Program-made: the position numbers and the translations under genes
Part shown: positions 1 through 5,565 of the stretch, piece after piece
Numbering within the stretch: the stretch's first letter is position 1
How the letters are laid out: every line of letters begins with the position of its first letter
The notes under the pieces: generated by a model
What the model was told of the DNA's origin: nothing
Databases searched by the model: none
What the model saw: the letters and a program-made list of their open reading frames with translations, nothing else
Assembly: GCA_030043175.1 (NCBI GenBank)
Contig: JASHYD010001124.1
Span: 1 to 5,726 of the forward strand
Source of the DNA: Xanthobacteraceae bacterium
GTDB taxonomy: Bacteria; Pseudomonadota; Alphaproteobacteria; Rhizobiales; Xanthobacteraceae
DNA: 5,726 nt
Direction of reading: 5' to 3'

Positions 1-171
1 CCGCGGATCGGGGCCTATGTCTTTACGGGCGACGGCCAGACGGCCATAGCTGGATTCACCTCGCTCAGAGCTAAAATCGATGAGGCGTCCGGCGTTGCCG
101 GCTGGCGCCTACACGATTTAAGGCGCACGGCCCGGTCGCTGCTCTCTCGCGCCGGGGTCTCAGCCGACATC
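1..171 (+). pseudogene. Tyrosine recombinase (phage-type integrase), C-terminal fragment, cut at both ends
   Basis: The frame is open from the first base, so the gene begins outside the window. Codons 35-52 read WRLHDLRRTARSLLSRAG. This is the box of phage-type tyrosine recombinases that carries the catalytic His-x-x-Arg pair (H38 and R41 of the visible frame), preceded by the usual YVFTGDG and GF segments. Family members normally continue with an LGH box and, about 30 residues later, the nucleophilic tyrosine. Here the resemblance stops after SADI (codons 54-57), and the frame runs on into an unrelated NmrA-like tail. The LGH box and catalytic Tyr are therefore missing, and the product should not be able to cut DNA. 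It is probably the remains of an integrating element's integrase. The family call is fairly secure; the exact break point is uncertain by a few codons. Confidence 0.75.
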
Positions 172-321
172 CCGTTCCTCGCCCAGCATCTCAATGCGAT
201 CGCCGAGATGCATCACGACGGGCAGATGGCGGGGACGAACGACGTTGTCGAAAGGATCACCGGCCGCAAGCCGCAGTCGGTCGCCGAGTTCGTCGAGAAG
301 CACGGGGCGGCCTTCCAATAG
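172..321 (+). pseudogene. NmrA-like NAD(P)-binding protein, C-terminal tail fused in frame to the integrase fragment
   Basis: From about codon 58 the same open frame reads like the end of an NmrA/azoreductase-type atypical short-chain dehydrogenase. It has AQHLNAIAEMHHDGQMAG, then TNDVVERITGRKP, then a helix ending VEKHGAAFQ before the TAG at 319-321. In that family the stretch containing VERITGR.P and the closing AEFV..H.AAF motif form the substrate-side C-terminal region. The Rossmann domain and its glycine-rich nucleotide loop should lie about 200 residues upstream, but here that place is taken by recombinase sequence. The fragment therefore cannot bind NAD(P) as its relatives do. The join is in frame, so a chimeric protein could still be made. 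The assignment rests on motif recall and is moderately sure. Confidence 0.6.
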
Positions 322-374
322 GCCGTCCGCACCACAGTCTTTGAAAGGCAGGTTTCCCTCGAGTTGAAGGCGAA

Positions 375-381
375 AGAGGAG
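375..381 (+). promoter_or_regulatory. Ribosome binding site of the 245-residue gene
   Basis: AGAGGAG lies seven bases before the ATG at 389. This strong Shine-Dalgarno match supports that ATG over the out-of-frame ATG at 393. It sits 53 bases after the stop of the chimeric frame. Confidence 0.7.
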
Positions 382-388
382 ACGGCAC

Positions 389-1126
389 ATGCATGACCTC
401 GTTAGGACTACCATCGAAGCCCACGGCGGCCTCGAGGCCTGGCGGAAGGTCCGCGAGGTGTCGGCGGATTTCACGCCGTTCGGTCCCAGCCTGAAGGTGC
501 GCGGGCCCTTGGGCGAAAAGATTCAGCACATGACGATGGGCCTGACGGTAAACACCCGTGAACAAGAGGTCTCCCTTGCCGGGTATCTGGATCCGGGCCA
601 CACCGGAATCTACCGCCCTGACCGAACCCGGGTCGTGGCGGCCGATGGTGCCGTTGTGGAGGACCTCCACAATCCGCGGGCTTCACTAACGCAGATGGCT
701 CCGGGGACGCCCTGGACGGCGACGCAAATCCTCTACTTCCTCGGCTATTCGCTGTGGATGTACGTCACGCTGCCCTACAGCTTCCACATGGAGGGCGTGA
801 CCTTCGAGGAAGTCGAGCCATTGGAAGAGGGCGGCGAGACCTGGCGCGCGCTGAAGGTGACCTATCCGGCGTCGTTCCCGACGCACTCGACCGAACAGAT
901 CCACTATTTTGACGAGTACGGCTACATGCGGCGGCAGGATTACACCGTCGACGTCCGCCAAGATCTGGGCGCGGCGCACTACATGTCCGGTCATCGCAAG
1001 TTCGACGGCTTCCTGTTCCCCACCCAGAGGCGGATCTACCGGGCCGGCGCCGACCGTACGCCGCTCAAGAACGAGCTGTTGATAGCGGGCGACTTCGAGA
1101 ATTTCCGGGTCACCCGCGACGCCTAG
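389..1126 (+). CDS. Uncharacterised 245-residue protein, possibly beta-rich LolA/LppX-like
   Basis: The frame is complete, from an ATG with a good ribosome binding site to TAG. Base and codon use are GC-rich and ordinary for this kind of genome, so it looks like a real, intact gene. The N-terminus has AHGGLEAWRKV (residues 11-21). The C-terminal half has YFDEYGYMRRQDY (173-185), then GHRKFDGFLFPTQRRIY (201-217). Alternating short strands, a YFDE.G..RR turn and a late FDG..FPT.RR motif recall LolA/LppX-type lipid-binding barrels, but this fold is inferred. No signal peptide, lipobox or clear membrane segment is visible, although 112-131 is hydrophobic and aromatic. It starts 67 bases after the NmrA tail, so it was probably co-transcribed with the original NmrA gene and now lies behind the chimeric frame. 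I know no function for it. Confidence 0.8.
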   Translation: MHDLVRTTIEAHGGLEAWRKVREVSADFTPFGPSLKVRGPLGEKIQHMTMGLTVNTREQEVSLAGYLDPGHTGIYRPDRTRVVAADGAVVEDLHNPRASLTQMAPGTPWTATQILYFLGYSLWMYVTLPYSFHMEGVTFEEVEPLEEGGETWRALKVTYPASFPTHSTEQIHYFDEYGYMRRQDYTVDVRQDLGAAHYMSGHRKFDGFLFPTQRRIYRAGADRTPLKNELLIAGDFENFRVTRDA

Positions 1127-1128
1127 CG

Positions 1129-1168
1129 CCGCCCGTTCCCAACTTCCCACGCCATCGATGACGGGCGG
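1129..1168 (+). repeat. Perfect 8-bp inverted repeat just after the 245-residue gene
   Basis: CCGCCCGT at 1129-1136 is matched by ACGGGCGG at 1161-1168, with a 24-base loop. It begins two bases after the stop codon at 1124-1126, where a transcript end would be expected. No run of T follows, so it is not a classic intrinsic terminator. It may be an RNA-stabilising stem or chance in GC-rich DNA. Confidence 0.35.
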
Positions 1169-1645
1169 TCGCGGCGTGATACCGGAGCCGTGGCCAGCGC
1201 TGCCCACTGCTGGTTGGGAGCTCGACACTGGACAAAGCGAGGCATTGACGCAGCACAACATGTACTCATCGCGAACCTGCATTAGAGGCACAATGCACAC
1301 CACTTAAAACCGAATGGAACAGAAGAAATGGTATCTCGTCCGACTGTCGGTGAAATGTGCGCTATACACACGCATCCGCGCGGCAAACAAAATATCAGGC
1401 CTTTTCCCGAAGCCTCGCTAGCGCCGGTACCCTCCCTCAACAAGAAATACGGTTGCATATCAATGAGATTCAACTTTCAACCACCCACTCAAGAGTCAAA
1501 AGAAGCATTTAATGCCGCCACTAAGCAAAAAAAAACGGGTTGAAAGCAAAAGCTCATTCGACAAACATTGCGGCGCGACAGAGATGAAACGGGGCATGGA
1601 GTTTACTTTCGCAATACGTGAGAAAAGCGATCACTTAAATCCGCG
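1169..1645. other. Stretch without a supported gene, AT-rich in its second half
   Basis: No frame on either strand shows a recognisable family, and possible starts here lack ribosome binding sites. Base content falls from GC-rich near 1170 to roughly 40 percent GC between 1440 and 1560, and there is a run of nine A at 1527-1535. The open frames at 1328-1543 and 1512-1814 look like chance: their residue make-up is uneven and no motif can be read. It may be foreign or decayed DNA between the left gene pair and the hydrolase remnant. Confidence 0.5.
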
Positions 1646-2084
1646 TTACGCCTTCTTGACGTCACCGGCGTCTACACCGGTCGGTTCGTGGCGCGCGGGC
1701 GGGGCTGTGACGAGCAGTTTCTTGTCGGTCACACCGTCGAGCATGCGGGTCTCGAACGGGGCGATGCCAATCGCATTTCCACCGAGGCGTTCCGCTCTCG
1801 AGGTCGTTGTGTAAGTCACGCCCACCGTCTGCAACAGTGCCCGACCGGAGTTGTCGAGGTTGTCGAAGTGATGATCGTGGCGCAAAAGCAGCGCGTCGAG
1901 TGTACCGACTTGCTCGACCGATACGGCAGGCCTCTCGGTCTTAACGTGTTTCACCGGGCTGTGAGGCTTTGGTAGTGACCCGGCGGATCGAAGGTCGGGT
2001 CGGTGAGAATACGCATACCTTCATGTTTCGATAACGACGGTCGGACCACCGAAGAGGGTCAGCTTGATGTTCGAGGAGTCTCAC
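1646..2084 (-). pseudogene. Metallo-beta-lactamase-fold hydrolase, frameshifted and lacking its C-terminal half
   Basis: Stitching three minus-strand frames gives one recognisable protein. From 2080 down it reads DSSNIKLTLFGGPTVVIET, stopped by TGA at 2023-2021. From about 2019, one base out of frame, it reads GMRILTDPTFDPPGHYQ. From 1969, in the third frame, it reads KPHSPVKHVK and continues to TAA at 1648-1646. The last part holds LLRHDHHFDNLD, the first metal-binding motif of UlaG-like MBL hydrolases, then AERLGGNAIGI and VTAPPARHEP, which carries a further metal-ligand histidine. One extra base near 2022 and one missing base near 1970 explain the shifts. Relatives run to about 250 residues, while this one stops after about 145, just past GVDAGDV, so the distal metal ligands are gone. 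A ribosome binding site precedes a GTG at 2084-2082, but that GTG is itself out of frame with DSSNIKL. It is not functional as read. Confidence 0.75.
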
Positions 2085-2091
2085 GGAAAAA

Positions 2092-2097
2092 TCCTTT
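2092..2097 (-). promoter_or_regulatory. Relict ribosome binding site of the metallo-hydrolase remnant
   Basis: AAAGGA on the minus strand lies seven bases before GTG at 2084-2082. The spacing is right for a start codon, which suggests the original gene began there and then lost a base or two between the start and the DSSNIKL segment. Confidence 0.45.
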
Positions 2098-2099
2098 GT

Positions 2100-2194
2100 G
2101 TCTGCGGCCGCAAACCAGATAAGCCCGGTGCATTCCGGTCGCGCGATGAGGGGTCGGTTTCGCTGACCGACATAGGACAGCAGAGCCCTCGTTC
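2100..2194 (-). other. Unassigned gap between the decarboxylase and metallo-hydrolase remnants
   Basis: This stretch may hold further decayed decarboxylase sequence, because the frame from 2422 stays open here, but I recognise no motif in any frame. If so, several hundred codons of the original decarboxylase are missing by deletion: only about 330 bases separate its start from the next gene's ribosome binding site. Confidence 0.3.
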
Positions 2195-2422
2195 CCGCAG
2201 GTTGATCACCACAATCTCCCGAACAGAGATCGTCCGCGAATCGGAAGCCGCCGACAAATCCGGCGACTGCTTCCAAAGGGCAGCGCCTGCCAGAAGGATC
2301 TAGCCAGCGAAGCTGGCCGCTCCAATGTCAACCAAGCTGGACCTCTTCCTTGATGTGTAAAAGCTGGCGTTATTTTCCAAGACCTCAAGAAATCCCCGCA
2401 GGTCGTCTGCCGCACCCATCAT
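2195..2422 (-). pseudogene. UbiD-family decarboxylase, N-terminal remnant across shifted frames
   Basis: From ATGATG at 2422 the minus strand reads MMGAADDLRGFLEVLENN, the opening helix of UbiD-type (prenylated-FMN) decarboxylases. One base appears to be missing near 2366. The next frame, from 2363, then gives LLHIKEEVQL, matching the usual 'ENGQLLRIKEEV' strand. One extra base at 2333 restores the first frame, which gives VDIGAASFAG, like the family's DIGAA segment. A TAG follows at 2302-2300. Beyond it, EIVVINLR (2218-2195), in the first frame, resembles the family's VVxNxxG strand, but this part is much less certain. UbiD proteins are about 450-500 residues long and bind prFMN, metal and substrate further on; none of that region can be recognised here. 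The start lies nine bases after the stop of the PNPOx-like gene, so the two were very probably one operon. Confidence 0.6.
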
Positions 2423-2424
2423 GT

Positions 2425-2436
2425 GCTGATGTCAGC
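2425..2436. repeat. Small palindrome over the PNPOx-like stop codon
   Basis: GCTGA-TG-TCAGC is a 5-bp inverted repeat with a two-base centre that spans the TGA stop (2434-2432). It is short, has no T-run, and may be chance. Confidence 0.25.
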
Positions 2437-2926
2437 TTAACTTGTGCAGCGAGGTGATCTGGGAGTTCCAGCGTTTGATTACACTCGCGGGATCGTGCAG
2501 GCGGAAGGTCACGCCGGAGAGCACATCAGCGTAGTGGGCGAGATGCTCGCGCACGTCCTTGACGGTCGCTATGAAGTAGCGATGCTGTCGATCAGCTTTC
2601 TTTTCTATCGCGCGCAGACGTACTTCGCACAGGCCTCGCCCGTGCCGAAACGTCAAGGTAAGCCTCCCGTCTCGCGCCAAGTTCTTCGAGGTGGTGGACT
2701 CTGCGTAAAGGACTATTCCGATCCGGGAATGATCGAGAGCTGTCATATCTCCCGCGCTGAGCATTGCAGCATGTGGCCATCCTCTCTCATCGACAGTTGA
2801 AAGCCCAATCGCTTGGCTGATCTTCCTATCGAGATTTTCGCCGTCCAAGAAATCGACAAGCTCATCTGGGAGTGCAGTGTTACTGATGTGTTCCGGCGGA
2901 TGGTATATATCGTTTGCGTCGGACAT
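2432..2926 (-). CDS. PNPOx-like FMN-binding split-barrel family protein, 164 residues
   Basis: This is an intact frame from ATG (2926-2924) to TGA (2434-2432). It resembles the pyridoxamine 5'-phosphate oxidase-like family of small flavin split barrels, whose members usually bind FMN or related cofactors at a dimer interface. Visible marks are EHISNTALPDEL (12-23), the first barrel strands AIGLSTVDERGWPHAAMLS (39-57), a likely phosphate-contacting turn TTSKNLARDGRLTLTF (78-93), a GLCEVRLRA strand (98-106) and a closing YADVLSGVTFRLHDP segment (132-146). Length and start fit the family. AGGTGAG just upstream supports the start. The actual substrate is unknown, and true PdxH activity should not be assumed. 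The decarboxylase remnant follows nine bases after the stop, which suggests a past role in one aromatic-acid or flavin-linked pathway. It is the only gene of that set still whole. Confidence 0.85.
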   Translation of the reverse strand: MSDANDIYHPPEHISNTALPDELVDFLDGENLDRKISQAIGLSTVDERGWPHAAMLSAGDMTALDHSRIGIVLYAESTTSKNLARDGRLTLTFRHGRGLCEVRLRAIEKKADRQHRYFIATVKDVREHLAHYADVLSGVTFRLHDPASVIKRWNSQITSLHKLS

Positions 2927-2929
2927 GAT

Positions 2930-2936
2930 CTCACCT
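2930..2936 (-). promoter_or_regulatory. Ribosome binding site of the PNPOx-like gene
   Basis: AGGTGAG on the minus strand lies three bases before the ATG at 2926. The core AGGTGA is four bases away. The spacing is slightly tight but usable, and the match supports this start. Confidence 0.6.
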
Positions 2937-3354
2937 GAAAGATGGACCGGTCAACTCAACGTCGGGCCGATGCTGGTGCATCAAGCAACACTTGGTTATC
3001 TTTTCGCCATGTTACAGGTCTGCACAGCAGGACAACGGCGATGGTTCGCCCGATGTGGTTCCTTCGACGCATTGCTCAACGCATACCTTGGGATCGTGTT
3101 CCGGTTAGACCCCAGGCCGCATTATCTTAGAGACTTTTCATGTTTTCATTAATGGTTCGCACCCTGGCGCGGCGGGCCGTGGCGACCGCCCCCGAGCCAC
3201 GCCACAATCGCGGTTTGCGGTGCGAACTTGTTCGAAGCACAGCTTATCGAGGTGTTTGCGTGTCCTGGAGGCTGGTATCGGGCGATGATCTTCGATGGCG
3301 CGAGAGATGATGGCGTCCCGAGGAAAGAGCCCAGACCGTCCGCGCGAAGCGCTG
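2937..3354. other. Stretch without a recognisable gene between the PNPOx-like gene and the ligase remnant
   Basis: Frames of 60-114 codons exist on both strands, but none shows a family motif or a ribosome binding site. The part nearest the PNPOx-like start should hold its promoter, yet no convincing -35/-10 pair is visible on the minus strand. The minus-strand frame through 3138-3482 matches ligase only near its start (RLAAIAAAAEEI). Below about 3355 the ligase resemblance is lost in all frames, so 3140-3354 is either heavily decayed ligase or unrelated DNA joined there. Confidence 0.45.
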
Positions 3355-3658
3355 CTATGCCCTCCCAGGGGACAACTCCTCGAACCGCGACAAGCCGTCA
3401 GGTCCCAGCATAACCGCCTCGCCGTCGATCGTGAAGCACTTGAGATCTCCTCGGCAGCAGCCGCGATTGCCGCCAATCGCACGTCCAGTCATACGCGTTG
3501 CGGCTGTAAAGCCGCATAGTGGGACCGTCTCGGCGGACGATCATCCGGTGGCCGTCATGTTTGATTTCATGAACCCAGTCGGTGCCGGCCGTCGGTTTTA
3601 ACCGGAGGACCGGCTGGGCGGGGAAGATGAACCCGGCCGGAAGTCCCTGAATCTTCAT
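3355..3658 (-). pseudogene. ATP-dependent DNA ligase (LigD-type), N-terminal fragment in three frames
   Basis: From ATG at 3658 the minus strand reads MKIQGLPAGFIFPAQPV, then DWVHEIKHDGHRMIVRRDG and YSRNAYDWT. The KxDGxR nucleotidyl-transferase motif I is present, with K33 as the lysine that would take AMP. One missing base near 3480 moves the protein to a second frame, RLAAIAAAAEEI. Another near 3442 moves it to a third, KCFTIDGEAVMLGPDGLSRFEEL, which carries the TIDGE motif. A TAG at 3357-3355 ends this frame. Motifs IV and V and the OB-fold domain, which complete a ligase of about 300 residues, are not seen. Such ligases seal DNA ends, often with Ku in bacterial end joining, but no Ku gene is here. 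No clear ribosome binding site precedes the ATG. It is a dead fragment as read. Confidence 0.8.
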
Positions 3659-4264
3659 GGCCTGGTCACCGCGCAATTCCTGGCTTTCTGGATAGTTCAG
3701 GCTTCTGTGCCGCGCCCGCGGTATCGGCCGCGAGGTAAGTACCTTCAAACCCGCTGAAAGGCCGCTGCGTTTTGGGTGCTCCCCGTCGATCGAAAAGGCT
3801 GGGCAGAGCGAAGCTGTGGCTACCGGTGAGCCCCGCGTGCAAAGCCAACGCGCCGTAGCCGGTGACATTCCTGGCGTCGGCCCGCCGATCAACTATCGTC
3901 GAGCTCCACGTGGTCCGCAGTACCCCTCCATAGCTGCCGTGACCTCAACGGTACTCGGGAGAATTTTCAAACTGGTGCATCGCAGACGTGTATTATTGGT
4001 GATTGCCTTGACCTTCTCATAGCGCCAACGTTAGCTTGTTAGCGGGTGCGCTATACTGATTGCTCGATGTAAGTTGCAGTTTCCTCAGGCTTGGTTGCCG
4101 ACGTAGATTCGTCTCCGAGCTGCCAGCGGAACGTGCCGATGTCCTGTGAATTTAAAGGCAGCGTCAGTACCTACGGCGGGCGGGATTGAACATTCCATCT
4201 CAGTTTATTTTTGCGGACGCCTGCGAGGTTGGCGAACACCTTTGATTCGCCACCCGGCCCTAAT
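3659..4264. other. Stretch without a supported gene before the secreted-protein gene
   Basis: Minus-strand frames upstream of the ligase start stay open for 60-80 codons (for example VTGYGALALHAGLTGSHSF, read near 3800-3870). I do not recognise them, and no ribosome binding site marks a start. From about 3960 the sequence turns less GC-rich and has no coding look. A TATACT at 4052-4057 resembles a -10 box for the gene at 4279, but the bases 17 upstream of it are a poor -35. It lies over 200 bases from the start codon, so I give it little weight. Confidence 0.4.
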
Positions 4265-4272
4265 GAGAGGAG
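4265..4272 (+). promoter_or_regulatory. Ribosome binding site of the secreted-protein gene
   Basis: GAGAGGAG ends six bases before the ATG at 4279. This strong match fixes the start, and the signal peptide begins directly at that ATG. Confidence 0.75.
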
Positions 4273-4278
4273 CCCATC

Positions 4279-5223
4279 ATGCGATCAATCTTCATCGCCG
4301 CGACCGCAACCATAACCCTATTCTCATCACCGGCGTTCACGCAGCAACCGAACCAAGGCGCAGCATCCACCCCGGATTTCTCGGGGATATGGTCCCACCC
4401 CTTCGTCCCCGGCTTCGAGCCGCCGGTATCAGGTCCGGGCCCAGTGGTCAACAGATCTCGCGCACGGCAAGTGCTCGGGGATGATGGTCGGCCCCTACCG
4501 GCAACCAGTAACCTGCTTGTTAGCAACGCCATCCAGTTAGTCGGTGATTACACCAATCCAATCTTAAAGCCCGAGGCGGCCGACGTGGTAAAGAAGCACG
4601 GTGAAATCTCTCTGAGCGGCACGGATTATCCGACCCCGAACAACCAGTGTTGGCCTGGAGGCGTGCCTTACATCTTTCGCAATTTTGGAATGCAAATGCT
4701 CCAACAAGCGGACAAGATCACCATACTTTACCCTGACTATGAATTTCGACAGGTACGGCTGAACCATCCTCATCCGACGTATGTAACGCCTTCCTGGAAT
4801 GGGGATTCCGTTGGTTCTTATGAAGGTGATACGCTGATAATTGATACCGTCGGGATAAAAGTAGGACCGTTTGCCATGGTTGACGATTTTGGAACGCCGC
4901 ATACCGCGGCTCTGCATGTGGTGGAACGTTATCGTTTGCTTGAATACGAATCTGCAAAAGAATATTGGGAACGGAATGCAAAAGAGAATTTCCGTATCCC
5001 AAATTCTGATATGGGTGCGGAAGTTGATCCTGCCTACATCGGCAAGGTGCTGCAGCTCGGATTTACGGTTGAGGATGAAGGCGTTTTCACCATGCCCTGG
5101 TCGGCGACTATCACGTATCGGCGCGGACTCAACGAACAGCAGGAATTCGTGTGTGACGAGAACAGGCGGGAATCCTGGCAATCGGTCAGGCAAGCACCTG
5201 AGGCGGCGAAGCCGGATTTCTAA
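4279..5223 (+). CDS. Secreted protein of an uncharacterised proteobacterial family, 314 residues
   Basis: The frame is intact from ATG to TAA. Residues 1-21 form a Sec signal peptide: a short basic start, the hydrophobic stretch IFIAATATITLF, and a probable cut after PAFT before QQP. The mature protein should lie in the periplasm or outside the cell. Motifs I recall from a large family of unknown function are PDFSGIWSHP (32-41), GDYTNPILKPEAADVVKKHG (89-108), NQCWPGGVP (122-130), the central WNGDSVGSYEGDTLIIDTVG (173-192), GTPHTAALHVVERYRL (205-220), LGFTVEDEGVFT (260-271) and the terminal KPDF. No catalytic residues are known to me. GC is about 70 percent near 4381-4440 but about 40-43 percent over 4801-5040. 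It stands alone, with a strong ribosome binding site and no co-directional partner close upstream. Confidence 0.85.
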   Translation: MRSIFIAATATITLFSSPAFTQQPNQGAASTPDFSGIWSHPFVPGFEPPVSGPGPVVNRSRARQVLGDDGRPLPATSNLLVSNAIQLVGDYTNPILKPEAADVVKKHGEISLSGTDYPTPNNQCWPGGVPYIFRNFGMQMLQQADKITILYPDYEFRQVRLNHPHPTYVTPSWNGDSVGSYEGDTLIIDTVGIKVGPFAMVDDFGTPHTAALHVVERYRLLEYESAKEYWERNAKENFRIPNSDMGAEVDPAYIGKVLQLGFTVEDEGVFTMPWSATITYRRGLNEQQEFVCDENRRESWQSVRQAPEAAKPDF

Positions 5224-5250
5224 GTGGCGATCAAAATCGACGATGTATAG

Positions 5251-5565
5251 AATTTTGCCCCGGTCCAGCAGGTAGCCGGCCTTCCTTCCCAGGATGGTGC
5301 GCCAAAGATTAAAAGTAACGCGCAGCCACCCGCGACGGAGAAGGAAAAGCGCGACGCGTTTTTCGCGTATTTTTCTTGCCTCGACGCTGCGGCTCGCGAG
5401 ATGGACGACGGCAGATCGGATGCGTCCAAGATGCACTCGGCATCAAATCCCTGTGCCCTCGCAGTTTGCCCGTACGGTCGAACTTGAAGGGCGGAGCCTC
5501 AGTCCGGCGGCACGGCGGCTGTTTGAGGGCAAAGTGCGTGGCCGGATCTCGACCCGATCTTTTTG
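5251..5565 (+). pseudogene. Remnant of a small hypothetical protein, three frames
   Basis: After a TAG at 5248-5250 one frame reads APKIKSNAQPPATEKEKRDA, then FFAYFSCLDAAAREMDDGRS up to DASK at 5430. The frame starting at 5430 continues with DALGIKSLC to about 5453, and the frame at 5462 continues with QFARTVELEGRSLSPAARRL and FEGKVRGR. Joined, this resembles the short rhizobial hypotheticals with a conserved Cys near the middle, a D-D-G-x-S-D turn, a later Cys, and a helix ending in ARR. Two single-base indels, near 5430 and 5455, would explain it. The start is missing: no ATG with a ribosome binding site lies in frame, and its N-terminus would overlap the end of the preceding gene. The function is unknown. 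The stitched reading is suggestive rather than proven. Confidence 0.45.

Noticed and set aside
686..1303. 205-codon open frame on the minus strand
   Set aside because: It is antisense to the intact 245-residue gene, and its residue pattern shows no family motif.
1314..1418. Short plus-strand frame starting MEQKKWYLVRLSVKC
   Set aside because: It has 34 codons, no ribosome binding site and no recognisable motif; not enough to call a gene.
2303..2317. GCCAGC-GAA-GCTGGC, a perfect 6-bp hairpin with a three-base loop
   Set aside because: It falls within the codons of the decarboxylase remnant (ASFAG) and has no T-run, so chance codon choice explains it.
2430..2455. GTCAGCTT, which begins like a rhizobial tts box (type III secretion regulator site); a second copy is at 2059-2066
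   Set aside because: Only the first eight bases fit; the central part (TCGAAAGCT) is absent at both sites, and both lie inside or at the end of coding remnants.
5232..5257. CAAAAT...ATTTTG inverted repeat after the secreted-protein stop codon
   Set aside because: It has only six A/T-rich pairs over a 14-base loop, too weak for an intrinsic terminator.
4564..5436. 290-codon open frame on the minus strand
   Set aside because: It is the opposite-strand shadow of the secreted-protein gene, has no ribosome binding site or motif, and is rich in Arg, His and Ile as such shadows are.
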